A DNA stretch of 64,000 bases. It comes from Verrucomicrobiaceae bacterium. GTDB lineage: Bacteria; Verrucomicrobiota; Verrucomicrobiia; Verrucomicrobiales; Akkermansiaceae. The notes beneath the pieces are model-generated. The model saw only the letters and a program-made list of their open reading frames with translations. It had not been told where the DNA came from and did no database searches. Location: the NCBI GenBank assembly GCA_027487435.1, contig JAIYDP010000495.1:1-64000 (forward strand), read 5' to 3'. The position numbers were made by a program, and so were the translations under genes. Shown one piece after another: positions 14,940 to 23,075 of this stretch (its first letter is position 1; the number at the start of each line of letters is the position of its first letter).

Positions 14940-16745
14940 TTATTTAATTTCCACATCCGGCGCAATCATCAGGACTTGTGGTTTGCTAAATGCTTCCACT
15001 CGCCCGATGAGTCGGGCAACCGCAGCGCGGGCAGGATGGGGCAGACCTTGGAGCATACCTTCACGAAGCAATGAATCGCGCAAGCGCACGGCGGTAGTCG
15101 ATTGGAAAGAAGCTTGGATGATTTCGTCATCATCCGTCTTCTTCGGCGCGGCAAACATGCCTTCCAATCCGCTCTTTGGCTCTGGCAAAAGTTTCACCTC
15201 CGCAGTCTCCATTTTGGCCGAAGTCCTAGCGTAAGCGATTGCTTCGTGTAATCCACCGATTTCATCTACCAGGCCGATTTCCAGAGCTTGGGCTCCGCTA
15301 TACACTCTGCCACCAGCAAGTGGTTCGAGGTCGCCCTTGAGAGCCTTACCACGGCCATCTGTGACACGCTTCTTGAAGGTCGCGTAGGTCTTGAGCATCG
15401 AGTCGCGGATGATTTTTGCCTCATCTTCAGAAAAACCACGAGTCATCGTGTTGGCATCCGAGTGCTTTCCCCGCTGGGTGTTGTGGCTGGTGATCCCAAG
15501 TTTCTCCATCGCCCCTGCAACCACAAGCTTCATCCCTACGACGCCGATCGAACCAGTGACTGTGCCACTTTCGGCAAAAATTCGATCCGCGCCTGCGGAA
15601 ACATAATAGCCACCACTCGCAGCGACTCCACCCATCGAAACGACGAACGGACGACCTGTGGCTTTCCATTCCTCCGCAGCCTCCCACAGCACATCGCTTG
15701 CCATCGCAGAGCCACCTGGCGAATTGACGCGCAAAACCAGTGCCTTCGCTCTTGGCTCCTTGACCAGTTTGAGAATCTGACTCCTCACTGGTGCCACAGA
15801 CTCATCGGTGATGTCGCGATCCAGTGCCACCACCGCGATGAAATCTTTGCCGTAGCGCGAATCTTTCGCCGACGAAAACGCCAATTGGAAAATATCCATC
15901 ATCCCTTCGATTTCCGGCCCATCCAAATCTGGTAACTCGTAACTGCGATCAAATTTCGCTTCTTTGCCATACGTTTCGCGCAGCTTTTTCACGAAGTCGG
16001 TTCGATACATCAGATCGTCTGCCACGCCTGCCTTGACGATTCCGGAGGCATCGATCGCTCCGTCATCGATGACGTTGCGCACGACTGCAGGTTCCAGCTT
16101 TCGACCCTCTGCAACGGTAGAAACGAGTTGTTCGTACATGGAATCAATCAGCTTTTCTTGCTGAACCCTCGCCTCCTCGCTTGGACCAGTTCGGTAAAAA
16201 TTTTCCCCGAAACTCTTAAAATCGCCGATGTGGATGACATCCGCTTTCACCCCCACCTTATCGAGCAGATCCTTGAAGTACATGGATTCGGAGCTAATGC
16301 CATGAAACTCGCAGCTCGCCTCCGGCAGCAAGGTGAAATGATTCGCCGCACTGCCAAGCACGGCAATGCTGTTCGATAGCCCCTCGGTGTAGAGCCAGAC
16401 ATCTTTTCCCGCTTGGCGCACCGCTAGCAACTGCCGGCGGAATTCGAGGATTTGCGAGAAATCCATACTCGCGCCATCGGCATCGACCACCACCGCCTTG
16501 ACCGCAGGATCTGCCACAACCTTCTCCAAGCTACGCGTTAGGTCAAACATCGTCAGCGGGCGAGAAGCATCCATCGACAGAGACAGGAGCGAACTACCCG
16601 AATCTTGGCCAGACTCGGAAATCACGCCCTCCAGATCATACACCGCGACGATTGGCTTCACAGCCCTGGCGGGCTTTTCCTGTGCAAACAAAACGGAGGA
16701 TGCCAAAGAGGCGATGAACAACTGACGGACAATGGATTGGATCAT
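14940..16745 (-). CDS. sppA: Signal peptide peptidase SppA, long (67K) type
   Basis: 601 residues from the ATG at 16745, which opens a signal/anchor (MIQSIVRQLFIASLASSVLFA). Two S49 domains: the N-terminal one carries the Lys of the dyad (DFKSFGENF, Lys177) and the C-terminal one carries RVNSPGGS and the nucleophile Ser377 in GGVAASGGYY. It degrades cleaved signal peptides at the membrane. The gene end is 7 bases from the convergent peptidase gene. Confidence 0.92.
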   Translation of the reverse strand: MIQSIVRQLFIASLASSVLFAQEKPARAVKPIVAVYDLEGVISESGQDSGSSLLSLSMDASRPLTMFDLTRSLEKVVADPAVKAVVVDADGASMDFSQILEFRRQLLAVRQAGKDVWLYTEGLSNSIAVLGSAANHFTLLPEASCEFHGISSESMYFKDLLDKVGVKADVIHIGDFKSFGENFYRTGPSEEARVQQEKLIDSMYEQLVSTVAEGRKLEPAVVRNVIDDGAIDASGIVKAGVADDLMYRTDFVKKLRETYGKEAKFDRSYELPDLDGPEIEGMMDIFQLAFSSAKDSRYGKDFIAVVALDRDITDESVAPVRSQILKLVKEPRAKALVLRVNSPGGSAMASDVLWEAAEEWKATGRPFVVSMGGVAASGGYYVSAGADRIFAESGTVTGSIGVVGMKLVVAGAMEKLGITSHNTQRGKHSDANTMTRGFSEDEAKIIRDSMLKTYATFKKRVTDGRGKALKGDLEPLAGGRVYSGAQALEIGLVDEIGGLHEAIAYARTSAKMETAEVKLLPEPKSGLEGMFAAPKKTDDDEIIQASFQSTTAVRLRDSLLREGMLQGLPHPARAAVARLIGRVEAFSKPQVLMIAPDVEIK

Positions 16746-16835
16746 GGGATAACAAGTAAAGTTCTTAGGAGACTTCGTCAAGGACGCAGGTGAAAATCAC
16801 AAGATGCCAACACGATTCGCGTAGCATCTTGCCCG

Positions 16836-18203
16836 TTAGAGAGATTCTCCATACTGCCAGCCCTCGCGAACAGGTTCTTTGACAAAGGCATTTAACTCAG
16901 GCCGATTGGTGACTTTTCCGGCCTTGGCATCCCACTCGATGCGACCTTTGAAGCGCTGGGCTAGCACGCCGAGAAGAACGATTTCCGTCAGCTTCGCGCC
17001 GTAGGGGAAGTGCGAGCCAGGCTCTGGCCCTTCGCCTTTGATCGCCCGTAGCCACTCGCGAAATGGCCCAGCAGCCACTCGCGGAATCACGACAGGTGGC
17101 GGACTGGCTTTCCAAGATTTCCCGAGTTCTTCGGGCAATAAGGTCGGGCGACCCGCATGGGTGCCACAGCCGATCATCCCTTTGTCGCCCAACATCCAAC
17201 ATGCTTGGCCAAGGTGCGCTGCGTGCTCGGCACCGAATTGCTCGATGCGTCCGACCTTGCTCCAATCTTGTGGGCCGTCAAACCAATCCATGGTCACAGG
17301 GCCACGCTCTGCATTGCCGGGAAAATGAAAGCGAATGTGACTGCCTGCCGGAATCACGCCATCCAGCGAATCGGTGCGTTGGAGGCATTCCACGGCTGTC
17401 GGCGGATCCAAATCTAAGGCATACACAGGCGTATCCAAGGTGTGACAACCCCAATCGCCCAGCATCCCTAGCCCGAAGTCATAAAACGTCCGCCATTTGC
17501 TGGGATGATAGTCAGAATTGTAGTCTCGATGCGCCACCGGCCCTTGCCAGAGATCCCAATTCAAGCCAGCAGGCACGGGCTGCCCCGGCAGTGGCATCAC
17601 CGCAGGCTTGGCGAAATGTTGCCCCCCAAGCTCTGGTCCGGTATTGTGGCAATACACCTGCTGCACTTTTCCGATCAACCCTGCCCGATAAGCTTCCACC
17701 GATTGGCGGATGCCATCGCCCGCATGACCTTGATTGCCCATTTGCGTGATGACCTTATATTTTTCACGCGCCTTGACCAAGGTTCTGGCCTGCCAAATGT
17801 TATGCGTCAACGGCTTCTGCGTGTAAACGTGAATGCCGCGCTCCATGGCAGCCATCGTGGCGGCAAAGTGTGTGTGATCGGGCGTGCTGATAACCACCGC
17901 ATCGATGTCTTTGTGCATTTTATCGAACATCCGGCGAAAATCCTCGAAAAATGGCTGACTCGTGCGCCACTTTTTCATGTTTTCCGCACACAAATTTTGA
18001 TCAACATCACAAAATGCTACCAAATTTTCCTCACTGCAACCTTGCTCATACGGCTGCCGAGCAATCCAACCACCTGAACCGATGAACGCGATGTTAAGCT
18101 TGCTGTTGGCGGATTTTCGCGGCGTGCCTTGAGCGTAAGTGGGCATGCCGACACCTGCGGCGAGCGCCCCTACCGACTGAGAGATAAAATTTCGACGATT
18201 CAT
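16836..18203 (-). CDS. Tat-exported Gfo/Idh/MocA family oxidoreductase
   Basis: 455 residues. The start at 18203 places the twin-arginine motif NRRNFISQS at the very N-terminus; the frame stays open to 18293 but that stretch abuts the array edge. A Rossmann fold (NIAFIGSGGWIA) and the VISTPDHTHFAATMAAMERGIHVYTQKPL segment are typical, with QKP in place of the usual EKP. Such enzymes act on sugars with NAD(P); the Tat-exported group is common in Verrucomicrobiota and Planctomycetes. It is the last core gene before the right array. Confidence 0.88.
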   Translation of the reverse strand: MNRRNFISQSVGALAAGVGMPTYAQGTPRKSANSKLNIAFIGSGGWIARQPYEQGCSEENLVAFCDVDQNLCAENMKKWRTSQPFFEDFRRMFDKMHKDIDAVVISTPDHTHFAATMAAMERGIHVYTQKPLTHNIWQARTLVKAREKYKVITQMGNQGHAGDGIRQSVEAYRAGLIGKVQQVYCHNTGPELGGQHFAKPAVMPLPGQPVPAGLNWDLWQGPVAHRDYNSDYHPSKWRTFYDFGLGMLGDWGCHTLDTPVYALDLDPPTAVECLQRTDSLDGVIPAGSHIRFHFPGNAERGPVTMDWFDGPQDWSKVGRIEQFGAEHAAHLGQACWMLGDKGMIGCGTHAGRPTLLPEELGKSWKASPPPVVIPRVAAGPFREWLRAIKGEGPEPGSHFPYGAKLTEIVLLGVLAQRFKGRIEWDAKAGKVTNRPELNAFVKEPVREGWQYGESL

Positions 18204-18336
18204 TCTAGCCTGTTGCATACCCATAAGCGGGCTGTTTCTTTCATGAGAAGTGGATTTTTCTGAGCTTACAAACATCTCAGAGTTCAGTCCCATCGCTAGG
18301 CTTTTCGATTTCTGCGGAAATATTGATGTGAGGAAT

Positions 18337-18390
18337 GCCCGAATTCAAATAGCACGCTACCCGCCGTTGGATGTGCCTTTATTGTTGGCC
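18337..18390 (-). other. Half attC site R16 (array end, truncated)
   Basis: On the minus strand, GGCCAAC (18390-18384) and the left arm CACATCCAACGGCGGGTA followed by loop bases TTTGAATTCGGGC match family A. Similarity then stops, and there is no right arm or R' box. Confidence 0.75.
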
Positions 18391-18711
18391 TTTGTTGGAT
18401 TCGCCCTTGTGACGCTGAGATCCCCGAAATCGACCCAACCATACATACAGACCTAGAGCCATGAAAAGCACCGCACTCAGAATGCACAGATTCTCGGGCC
18501 AATGGGCTAAGATGTTTGCGAGCGTGTCAACTTCCATGACTGGCGTCCCATCCTCACTGAGCAATGGCAGACCCGCCGAATCATGCCTCTCACGCACAAC
18601 GATGAAAGGTGATGCCAAGCTACCCCCGAGTAGAATCATGAATAGCGCCCACACGAAACATCGTGTCGGAGTGGCTATCAATTCAGCTAAAATGCTTCGT
18701 ATGCGGATCAT
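18379..18711 (-). CDS. Cassette R16: small membrane protein, 110 aa
   Basis: Start at 18711 (the frame from 18750 begins in the attC). Two hydrophobic segments (about residues 18-38 and 74-92) flank a soluble loop of about 35 residues rich in Asp/Glu. The C-terminus is basic and ends at the R'' box. The family is not recognised. Confidence 0.6.
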   Translation of the reverse strand: MIRIRSILAELIATPTRCFVWALFMILLGGSLASPFIVVRERHDSAGLPLLSEDGTPVMEVDTLANILAHWPENLCILSAVLFMALGLYVWLGRFRGSQRHKGESNKGQQ

Positions 18712-18732
18712 GTCGAATTCAGTAGTATTCTT

Positions 18733-18860
18733 GCAAAACGATGAGCACATCCACCACTACCAGCGAGAGCAAGCGTCGATCACGGGGTTAAGGTTCTGGT
18801 TACAGGAAATCATCTCAACGAAACGACTGGTAGGGGTTGTCACGGCGGGTCTTGTTGGGC
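18733..18860 (-). other. attC site R15
   Basis: R'' GCCCAAC (18860-18854), R' GTTTTGC (18739-18733). Family B stem ACCCCTACCAG against CTGGTAGTGGT; nearly identical to R4 and R13 over the whole site. Confidence 0.85.
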
Positions 18861-18865
18861 TTCTG

Positions 18866-19450
18866 TTACTTTTGGGATGAGGCGACGAATTCAGATGACT
18901 GGCGCGGAAACTTCGAGATAAGCCACTTGAGGACTTCAAGTTGAGCATCCGATGGAGCGCGTCGAATCTGAATGAGTAACTTGTCGGCCATAGGACGTTG
19001 CAGTGTGACATTGGAAGCGCCCTCATTACAAATCGAGCATATCGCACGAAGGTTACTTGGCTCATCTGATCCTCCGACTGACTTGTCGATCATATGACCA
19101 ATATGCAACCGTGTGCGACGAGATGGGTCTTCAGGGTGTGGCTCACCGGCCACAGCACCGCACATCTGACATGTAAATCCATTACGATCCAAGACAATGG
19201 CACGAGTCTCCTTAGATATTGCACGCTCGAATGCTGGCTTCGGGGCTGGGTCAAGAAGTAGATACTGACCTGGCTTCAATTCGTCTCGATCATTATGGGT
19301 CAAAATCTGGTAACCCTCTTCCGTTCTCAGCTCTCGCACTCTTCTTGCCCATTCGGTAATTCCTCCGGCAATCTCCCTAAGTTCATTGGAGTCCATGACC
19401 TTCCCAATGTTCATGAGAAAGTGTGCCCGTAAGTTGTCGCGTGCTCCCAT
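18866..19450 (-). CDS. Cassette R15, second gene: HNH endonuclease (restriction enzyme candidate)
   Basis: 194 residues. Zinc-ribbon cysteines (CQMCG near 96-100; CSICN near 136-140) and the HNH core RLHIGHMIDKSVGGSDEPSN with its final Asn are present. Six bases separate it from the upstream methyltransferase stop, so they form an operon inside one cassette. It most likely cuts DNA at the site the methyltransferase protects; the recognition sequence cannot be deduced. The stop lies just before attC R15. Confidence 0.85.
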   Translation of the reverse strand: MGARDNLRAHFLMNIGKVMDSNELREIAGGITEWARRVRELRTEEGYQILTHNDRDELKPGQYLLLDPAPKPAFERAISKETRAIVLDRNGFTCQMCGAVAGEPHPEDPSRRTRLHIGHMIDKSVGGSDEPSNLRAICSICNEGASNVTLQRPMADKLLIQIRRAPSDAQLEVLKWLISKFPRQSSEFVASSQK

Positions 19451-19456
19451 AATCCT

Positions 19457-20446
19457 TTAAGCTGTTGCAATTTTGACAAGTGATGAGGCTTGCAGTGATT
19501 GAAAAATTCCAGATGCTACAGCCGCCGCCACAGGCGGCGGAAAAGCATTTCCTATTTGACGGTATGCTGCTGTTTTCTTGCCAGTGAACTCCCAGTCATC
19601 AGGAAATCCTTGGATGCGAGCGACCATTCTTACCGTGAGACGCGGCATACCGACAAAGTCTCGATCTGGTGGCTCATTGGCGATACCCATGCCATCGATA
19701 CCAAGCGAAGCCCAAGCACGTTTCGCACGTGTCGGCCCTAAGTCTGGCCCGCCATGCTTCTTCGACCCGCCAACTATAGTCGGCGCAACAACATTGGCGC
19801 GCTTGCGCCAATCCTTAGCCATCCCCCAACCCTTCAACGCTAGCAAATCGTGCAACGTATCGCCAACCGTTGGAGCAGGAAAAAGCGATGGCGCAGGCCA
19901 CGGAAAGCCGCCCTTCACATCCTTGCGTAAAGCCATAAATACAACACGAGGCCGAAGCTGAGGCACTCCGTAGTCTGACGCATTTAGTAATCTCCAATCC
20001 GTCCGGTAGCCCAAAGATGCGATCTCTCCAGAAATATACTGCCGATAATCCTCAAATACGGCATCCAAAATGCCTCGGACATTCTCAATCATTACCGCCC
20101 TTGGGCGCATCTCCTTCACCAAACGTATGCCTTCGGGAAATAAATTGCGCTCGTCAGCATCTCCGAGCTGCTTGCCTGCTACGGAAAAAGGCGGACAGGG
20201 CAGACCACCCGCGAGAAGATCGACCCCCTTGTAAGGCCGACCATCGAAATCTCTCAAATCTTGCTGTATGACATTCCAATCTTTCCTGTTGGCTTTCAAG
20301 GTGTTACAGCAATGACCATCGATCTCAACCAGTGCAGAATGATGGAAGCCAGCTTGTTCTAGGCCAAGTGCCTGCCCGCCTGCTCCAGCGCAAAGTTCGA
20401 CTGCTGTCAAAGTATTCATCGCGGGTAGTATCGTCCGTGTGCTCAT
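19457..20446 (-). CDS. Cassette R15, first gene: DNA (cytosine-5-)-methyltransferase
   Basis: 329 residues. C5-methyltransferase motifs in order: SAM-binding ELCAGAGGQALGLEQAGF (I), GGLPCPPFS with the catalytic Cys (IV), MIENVRG (VI), QLRPRVVFMAL (VIII), and a final QIGNAFPPPVAAAV (X). It should protect host DNA from the HNH enzyme. ATG 20446 or 20419 could be the start. Upstream, a six-codon mini-ORF (20471-20451) with an AGGAG inside the R' box ends 4 bases before 20446 and may drive translation. Confidence 0.92.
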   Translation of the reverse strand: MSTRTILPAMNTLTAVELCAGAGGQALGLEQAGFHHSALVEIDGHCCNTLKANRKDWNVIQQDLRDFDGRPYKGVDLLAGGLPCPPFSVAGKQLGDADERNLFPEGIRLVKEMRPRAVMIENVRGILDAVFEDYRQYISGEIASLGYRTDWRLLNASDYGVPQLRPRVVFMALRKDVKGGFPWPAPSLFPAPTVGDTLHDLLALKGWGMAKDWRKRANVVAPTIVGGSKKHGGPDLGPTRAKRAWASLGIDGMGIANEPPDRDFVGMPRLTVRMVARIQGFPDDWEFTGKKTAAYRQIGNAFPPPVAAAVASGIFQSLQASSLVKIATA

Positions 20447-20450
20447 CCGG

Positions 20451-20483
20451 TCAAGCTTGGATAGTGTTCATTTGTCTCCTAAC
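20451..20483 (-). promoter_or_regulatory. R' box Shine-Dalgarno plus mini-ORF before the methyltransferase
   Basis: On the minus strand GTTAGGAG is followed by ACAA and ATG (20471), reading six codons (MNTIQA) to a TGA at 20451. The gene ATG comes 4 bases later. The AGGAG overlaps the recombination box, so the cassette carries its own ribosome entry for translational coupling. Confidence 0.5.
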
Positions 20484-20603
20484 GTCAAAGTGTTGGCGCA
20501 CCCGCTAGCGGGAGCCAGCGTTGCTCGCGGGTTTGAGGGTGAAGAAAGTGCACCATCGAAAACAGAGGGGCTAGTGGGTGTTGCCATGCACGTCTTGTTC
20601 GGA
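20477..20603 (-). other. attC site R14
   Basis: R'' TCCGAAC (20603-20597), R' GTTAGGA (20483-20477). Family C stem CACCCACTAGC with GCTAGCGGGTG; close to site L0 of the left array. Confidence 0.87.
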
Positions 20604-20909
20604 TTCTTCTGATTCATCATGGCTTGCTGAAAATCCCGGATATTCACTTAAGAATAAGGAGAACCCTGCACTGCCTAACTTAATCATAAACTCTGGACTA
20701 AGTGCAGAACCACCTCCTCCTGCATCTCTTCTCCAGCAGAATCCCACATCAGCAATATACTCGCCTGTAGGTAAATCTTTCAGATTGGCTTCTATCCAAG
20801 ATTCGAGAAATCCAATCTGAGCAGATAAGTCCCACTCATCATCACCAAGACATGCAAGAGAAATAGAATCTCCGCCTTCTCGAAATATGCGTCTAATTGA
20901 AACGGGCAT
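20571..20909 (-). CDS. Cassette R14: hypothetical protein, 112 aa
   Basis: The start at 20909 follows the R' box by 18 bases. Cytosolic and acidic, with LGDDEWDLSAQIGFLESWIEA and a Gly-rich GGGGSA stretch near residue 65. The family is not recognised. The final residues, SEQDVHGNTH, and the stop are supplied by attC R14. Confidence 0.62.
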   Translation of the reverse strand: MPVSIRRIFREGGDSISLACLGDDEWDLSAQIGFLESWIEANLKDLPTGEYIADVGFCWRRDAGGGGSALSPEFMIKLGSAGFSLFLSEYPGFSASHDESEESEQDVHGNTH

Positions 20910-20926
20910 CTTATTCTTATATTTCT

Positions 20927-21054
20927 TCCGAACGATGAGCTCATCCACCACTACCAGCGGCGGTGAACGTTGATCACGGGGTTAAGGTTCTGGTTACAGG
21001 AAATCATCTCAACGAAACGGCTGGTAGGGGTTGTCACGGCGGGTCTTGTTCTGC
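20927..21054 (-). other. attC site R13
   Basis: R'' GCAGAAC (21054-21048), R' GTTCGGA (20933-20927). Family B, nearly identical to R4 and R15. Confidence 0.86.
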
Positions 21055-21060
21055 CGTGGA

Positions 21061-21486
21061 TTATTTCTTCATGACCTTGAATTTCACCCAGGTTCTCTGT
21101 TCTTTGATTACAGTCGGATAATACACCGTAATTTCGTTATCGCTTTCGCGACGTAACGCAGGCCGTTCTCCACCGCCTGACATTTGACAGTCCATCAATG
21201 GCCAAAGTTTGCCATCCTTTGACTCAAACAGAATCTCAGCGATTGCCGAGTCGCTGGCCGAGTCTTTCTTCACGGAAACACCTACGGTGATAAGAAATGG
21301 AGATGTTGGAGTACCCTCAACGGTGATGCTTTTATCCACGGAGCCAAGAAAAGCAACTTCTCCTTTCAGGTCTTTGTTTTCCTTGGCGTTGAAACTGGCG
21401 AATGATGACAGTGCAAAGTCAGACTTCTTTCCGCATCCAACAAGAAGTATCGCGAACATCAATAGTGCTAATATTGGTTTCATCAT
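21061..21486 (-). CDS. Cassette R13: lipoprotein, 141 aa
   Basis: Start at 21486 (MMKPILALLMF). A lipobox, ILLVGC, near residue 18 predicts a lipid-anchored exported protein. The mature part is strand-rich with Ser/Asp patches and ends TWVKFKVMKK. The family is not recognised. The frame from 21516 would begin in the attC. Confidence 0.68.
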   Translation of the reverse strand: MMKPILALLMFAILLVGCGKKSDFALSSFASFNAKENKDLKGEVAFLGSVDKSITVEGTPTSPFLITVGVSVKKDSASDSAIAEILFESKDGKLWPLMDCQMSGGGERPALRRESDNEITVYYPTVIKEQRTWVKFKVMKK

Positions 21487-21494
21487 TTTTTTCC

Positions 21495-21580
21495 TCGCAA
21501 CGTATAGGCCATCCACGGCGGGGAGGGAAGCCTGAAATCAAAGAAGAACGTTACCCGCCGTTGGATGTGCCATCTTCGGC
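21495..21580 (-). other. attC site R12 (R'' box GCCGAAG)
   Basis: R' GTTGCGA (21501-21495). R'' GCCGAAG (21580-21574) differs from the complement of its cassette start (GTTCGGC) only in the last base, AAC to AAG. Family A stem; it overlaps the R12 gene. Confidence 0.82.
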
Positions 21581-22036
21581 TTCCTTTCGTAAGCGTAGTC
21601 CGGGTGCGATCCTAAACATCCAATAACAGATTAAAAAGCAAACAATATCGAGAGGAATCCACCAAATAGGGTCTACCCAGTACCGTCCCCATGTCCAGCT
21701 TCCCACGGGGTAAAGAAAATCCACGCCACCAGAAATGGCATCACAAAACATGTGTAATAAATATGCCCCTGAAAGAACTAAGGCTAAACAAATAGAAATC
21801 TTTCCCCGAGTAAACACTGCGACTAGAATCACTAAAATTGAGAGCGCAATCCAGCATGGAATATCATGTGACCAGCTCGTCATTCTCGCTTCTAGTGATA
21901 AGTGTGGACAAAGAATATCGGGTAAAGCCCCGGCAAAACCAATTGCTACAAGTCCCCAGCGTCCGAGCCAATCGGATCGTTTTGAAATAGCATTCGTCAA
22001 TATAACAGGGAGAAGTGCGTGTGTGAAAATGTCCAT
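21551..22036 (-). CDS. Cassette R12: YdjM/DUF457-type inner-membrane metal-dependent hydrolase
   Basis: 161 residues from the ATG at 22036. MDIFTHALLPVILTNA and the GFAGALPDILCPH region carry the His/Asp residues of the LexA-binding, membrane-bound hydrolase family (YdjM, DUF457). HMFCDAISGGVDFLYP in the second half gives the further His/Asp pair. Four hydrophobic segments. Members are predicted hydrolases, with YdjM SOS-induced in E. coli. The C-terminus EDGTSNGG is encoded in attC. Confidence 0.78.
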   Translation of the reverse strand: MDIFTHALLPVILTNAISKRSDWLGRWGLVAIGFAGALPDILCPHLSLEARMTSWSHDIPCWIALSILVILVAVFTRGKISICLALVLSGAYLLHMFCDAISGGVDFLYPVGSWTWGRYWVDPIWWIPLDIVCFLICYWMFRIAPGLRLRKEAEDGTSNGG

Positions 22037-22046
22037 CTGGTTTATT

Positions 22047-22136
22047 GCCGAACGATATAGGCCATCCACGGCGGGAATGGAAGCCCGAATTTAAATTGAG
22101 ACGTTACCCGCCGTTGGATGAGCCGGCTTGTTCGCT
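22047..22136 (-). other. attC site R11
   Basis: R'' AGCGAAC (22136-22130) complements its cassette start GTTCGCT. R' GTTCGGC (22053-22047). Family A stem; it overlaps the R11 gene. Confidence 0.9.
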
Positions 22137-22526
22137 TTTGTTTTTTGCTTTGGAGATTACGTCGGTCAGATCATCTGCCAGTTCCTTGTCGGCGACGTTG
22201 AACTTGCCTTCGATTGCCTTGAATACCTTCAAATTCTTGATCGGTTTCTCGCCAGAATCCTCACCAGCCCGGTCGCCTACTTTGATCTTCCCTCTCTCCC
22301 GCTCTCGAAATTCGGCACTGACAGCTAGCCCGTCCACGTAGTGAATTGTCCACTCACGAATGACGAACGAATGGATCGCATAGGCTCGGACGCTCTCAAT
22401 CTTCTTGCCGTCTGAAATGACTTCAATCGTCGCACCGTCACAAGCAGGCCTCCACTCTATTGTGGTCTCGACCAACTCGGCGTGTGCAGCGATGGCGGAA
22501 GTTATGGCAAGCAGAGTTATTTTCAT
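22104..22526 (-). CDS. Cassette R11: secreted hypothetical protein, 140 aa
   Basis: The ATG at 22526 gives a signal peptide (MKITLLAITSAIAAHA). The mature part is charged, with ISDGKKIESVRAYAIHSFVIREW then EFRERERGKIKVGDRAG and a Lys-rich helical end. The family is not recognised. The final residues, SEQAGSSNGG, and the stop come from attC R11. A GTG two codons earlier (22532) is a weaker start. Confidence 0.66.
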   Translation of the reverse strand: MKITLLAITSAIAAHAELVETTIEWRPACDGATIEVISDGKKIESVRAYAIHSFVIREWTIHYVDGLAVSAEFRERERGKIKVGDRAGEDSGEKPIKNLKVFKAIEGKFNVADKELADDLTDVISKAKNKSEQAGSSNGG

Positions 22527-22541
22527 ATGCACAAAATCTTG

Positions 22542-22644
22542 AGCGAACGTTAAAAGTCAGACACGAACCGCGCTGGCGCGGAATGTGCGGCTCGGATCAC
22601 ATTCCGTGACAGTGCGGTTCGTTGTCTGTAGTGACTGGTTGGGC
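22542..22644 (-). other. attC site R10
   Basis: R'' GCCCAAC (22644-22638), R' GTTCGCT (22548-22542). A distinct stem in which AGACAACGAACCGC pairs with GCGGTTCGTGTCT, plus an inner palindrome around GGAATGTG and CACATTCC. Confidence 0.83.
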
Positions 22645-22654
22645 TCCGTGGTTT

Positions 22655-22942
22655 TCATTCCGTCGTCTTTTGGGGTAAAAAGCTTGTGATTATAAAGACT
22701 ACTCCAAGCGCAAATAATGCGAAACTTCCCCAATAAATAATCGGATCAAGTGCGGGCGAATTCCAACTTCCGGTTTGGCTTCCTTGTTTGTTCGCGATCG
22801 TTAGGGCGGAAGTATAAATCGTGCCCTCCATCCGCCACATGCTGCCATCGATACTATTCGATAACCTTTGGACACTAACGTGAAGCGTGTATGAAAGTGA
22901 GGCGATGGAAACCAAGATAGCTCCAAGTGTTCTAGTATTCAT
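22655..22942 (-). CDS. Cassette R10: small membrane protein, 95 aa
   Basis: Start at 22942. An N-terminal hydrophobic segment (residues 4-22) and a second near 70-88 flank a short polar region. Probably inner membrane with both ends on the same side. The family is not recognised. The frame from 23110 is attC read-through. Confidence 0.6.
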   Translation of the reverse strand: MNTRTLGAILVSIASLSYTLHVSVQRLSNSIDGSMWRMEGTIYTSALTIANKQGSQTGSWNSPALDPIIYWGSFALFALGVVFIITSFLPQKTTE

Positions 22943-22951
22943 TTTATTTTT

Positions 22952-23075
22952 GCACAACGTCGAGGCCTGGCACCCGCTACCGGGAGCGCCCCTCCGATTC
23001 AGGTTGAGGTTTGTCGCTGCCCTCAGACTTCGACTCAGGGCGGGTAGCGGGTTGCCCAGTGCCGGCTTGTTCTTT
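22952..23075 (-). other. attC site R9
   Basis: R'' AAAGAAC (23075-23069) complements its cassette start GTTCTTT. R' GTTGTGC (22958-22952). Family D stem: CAACCCGCTACCCGCC against GGTAGCGGGTGCC. Confidence 0.88.
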
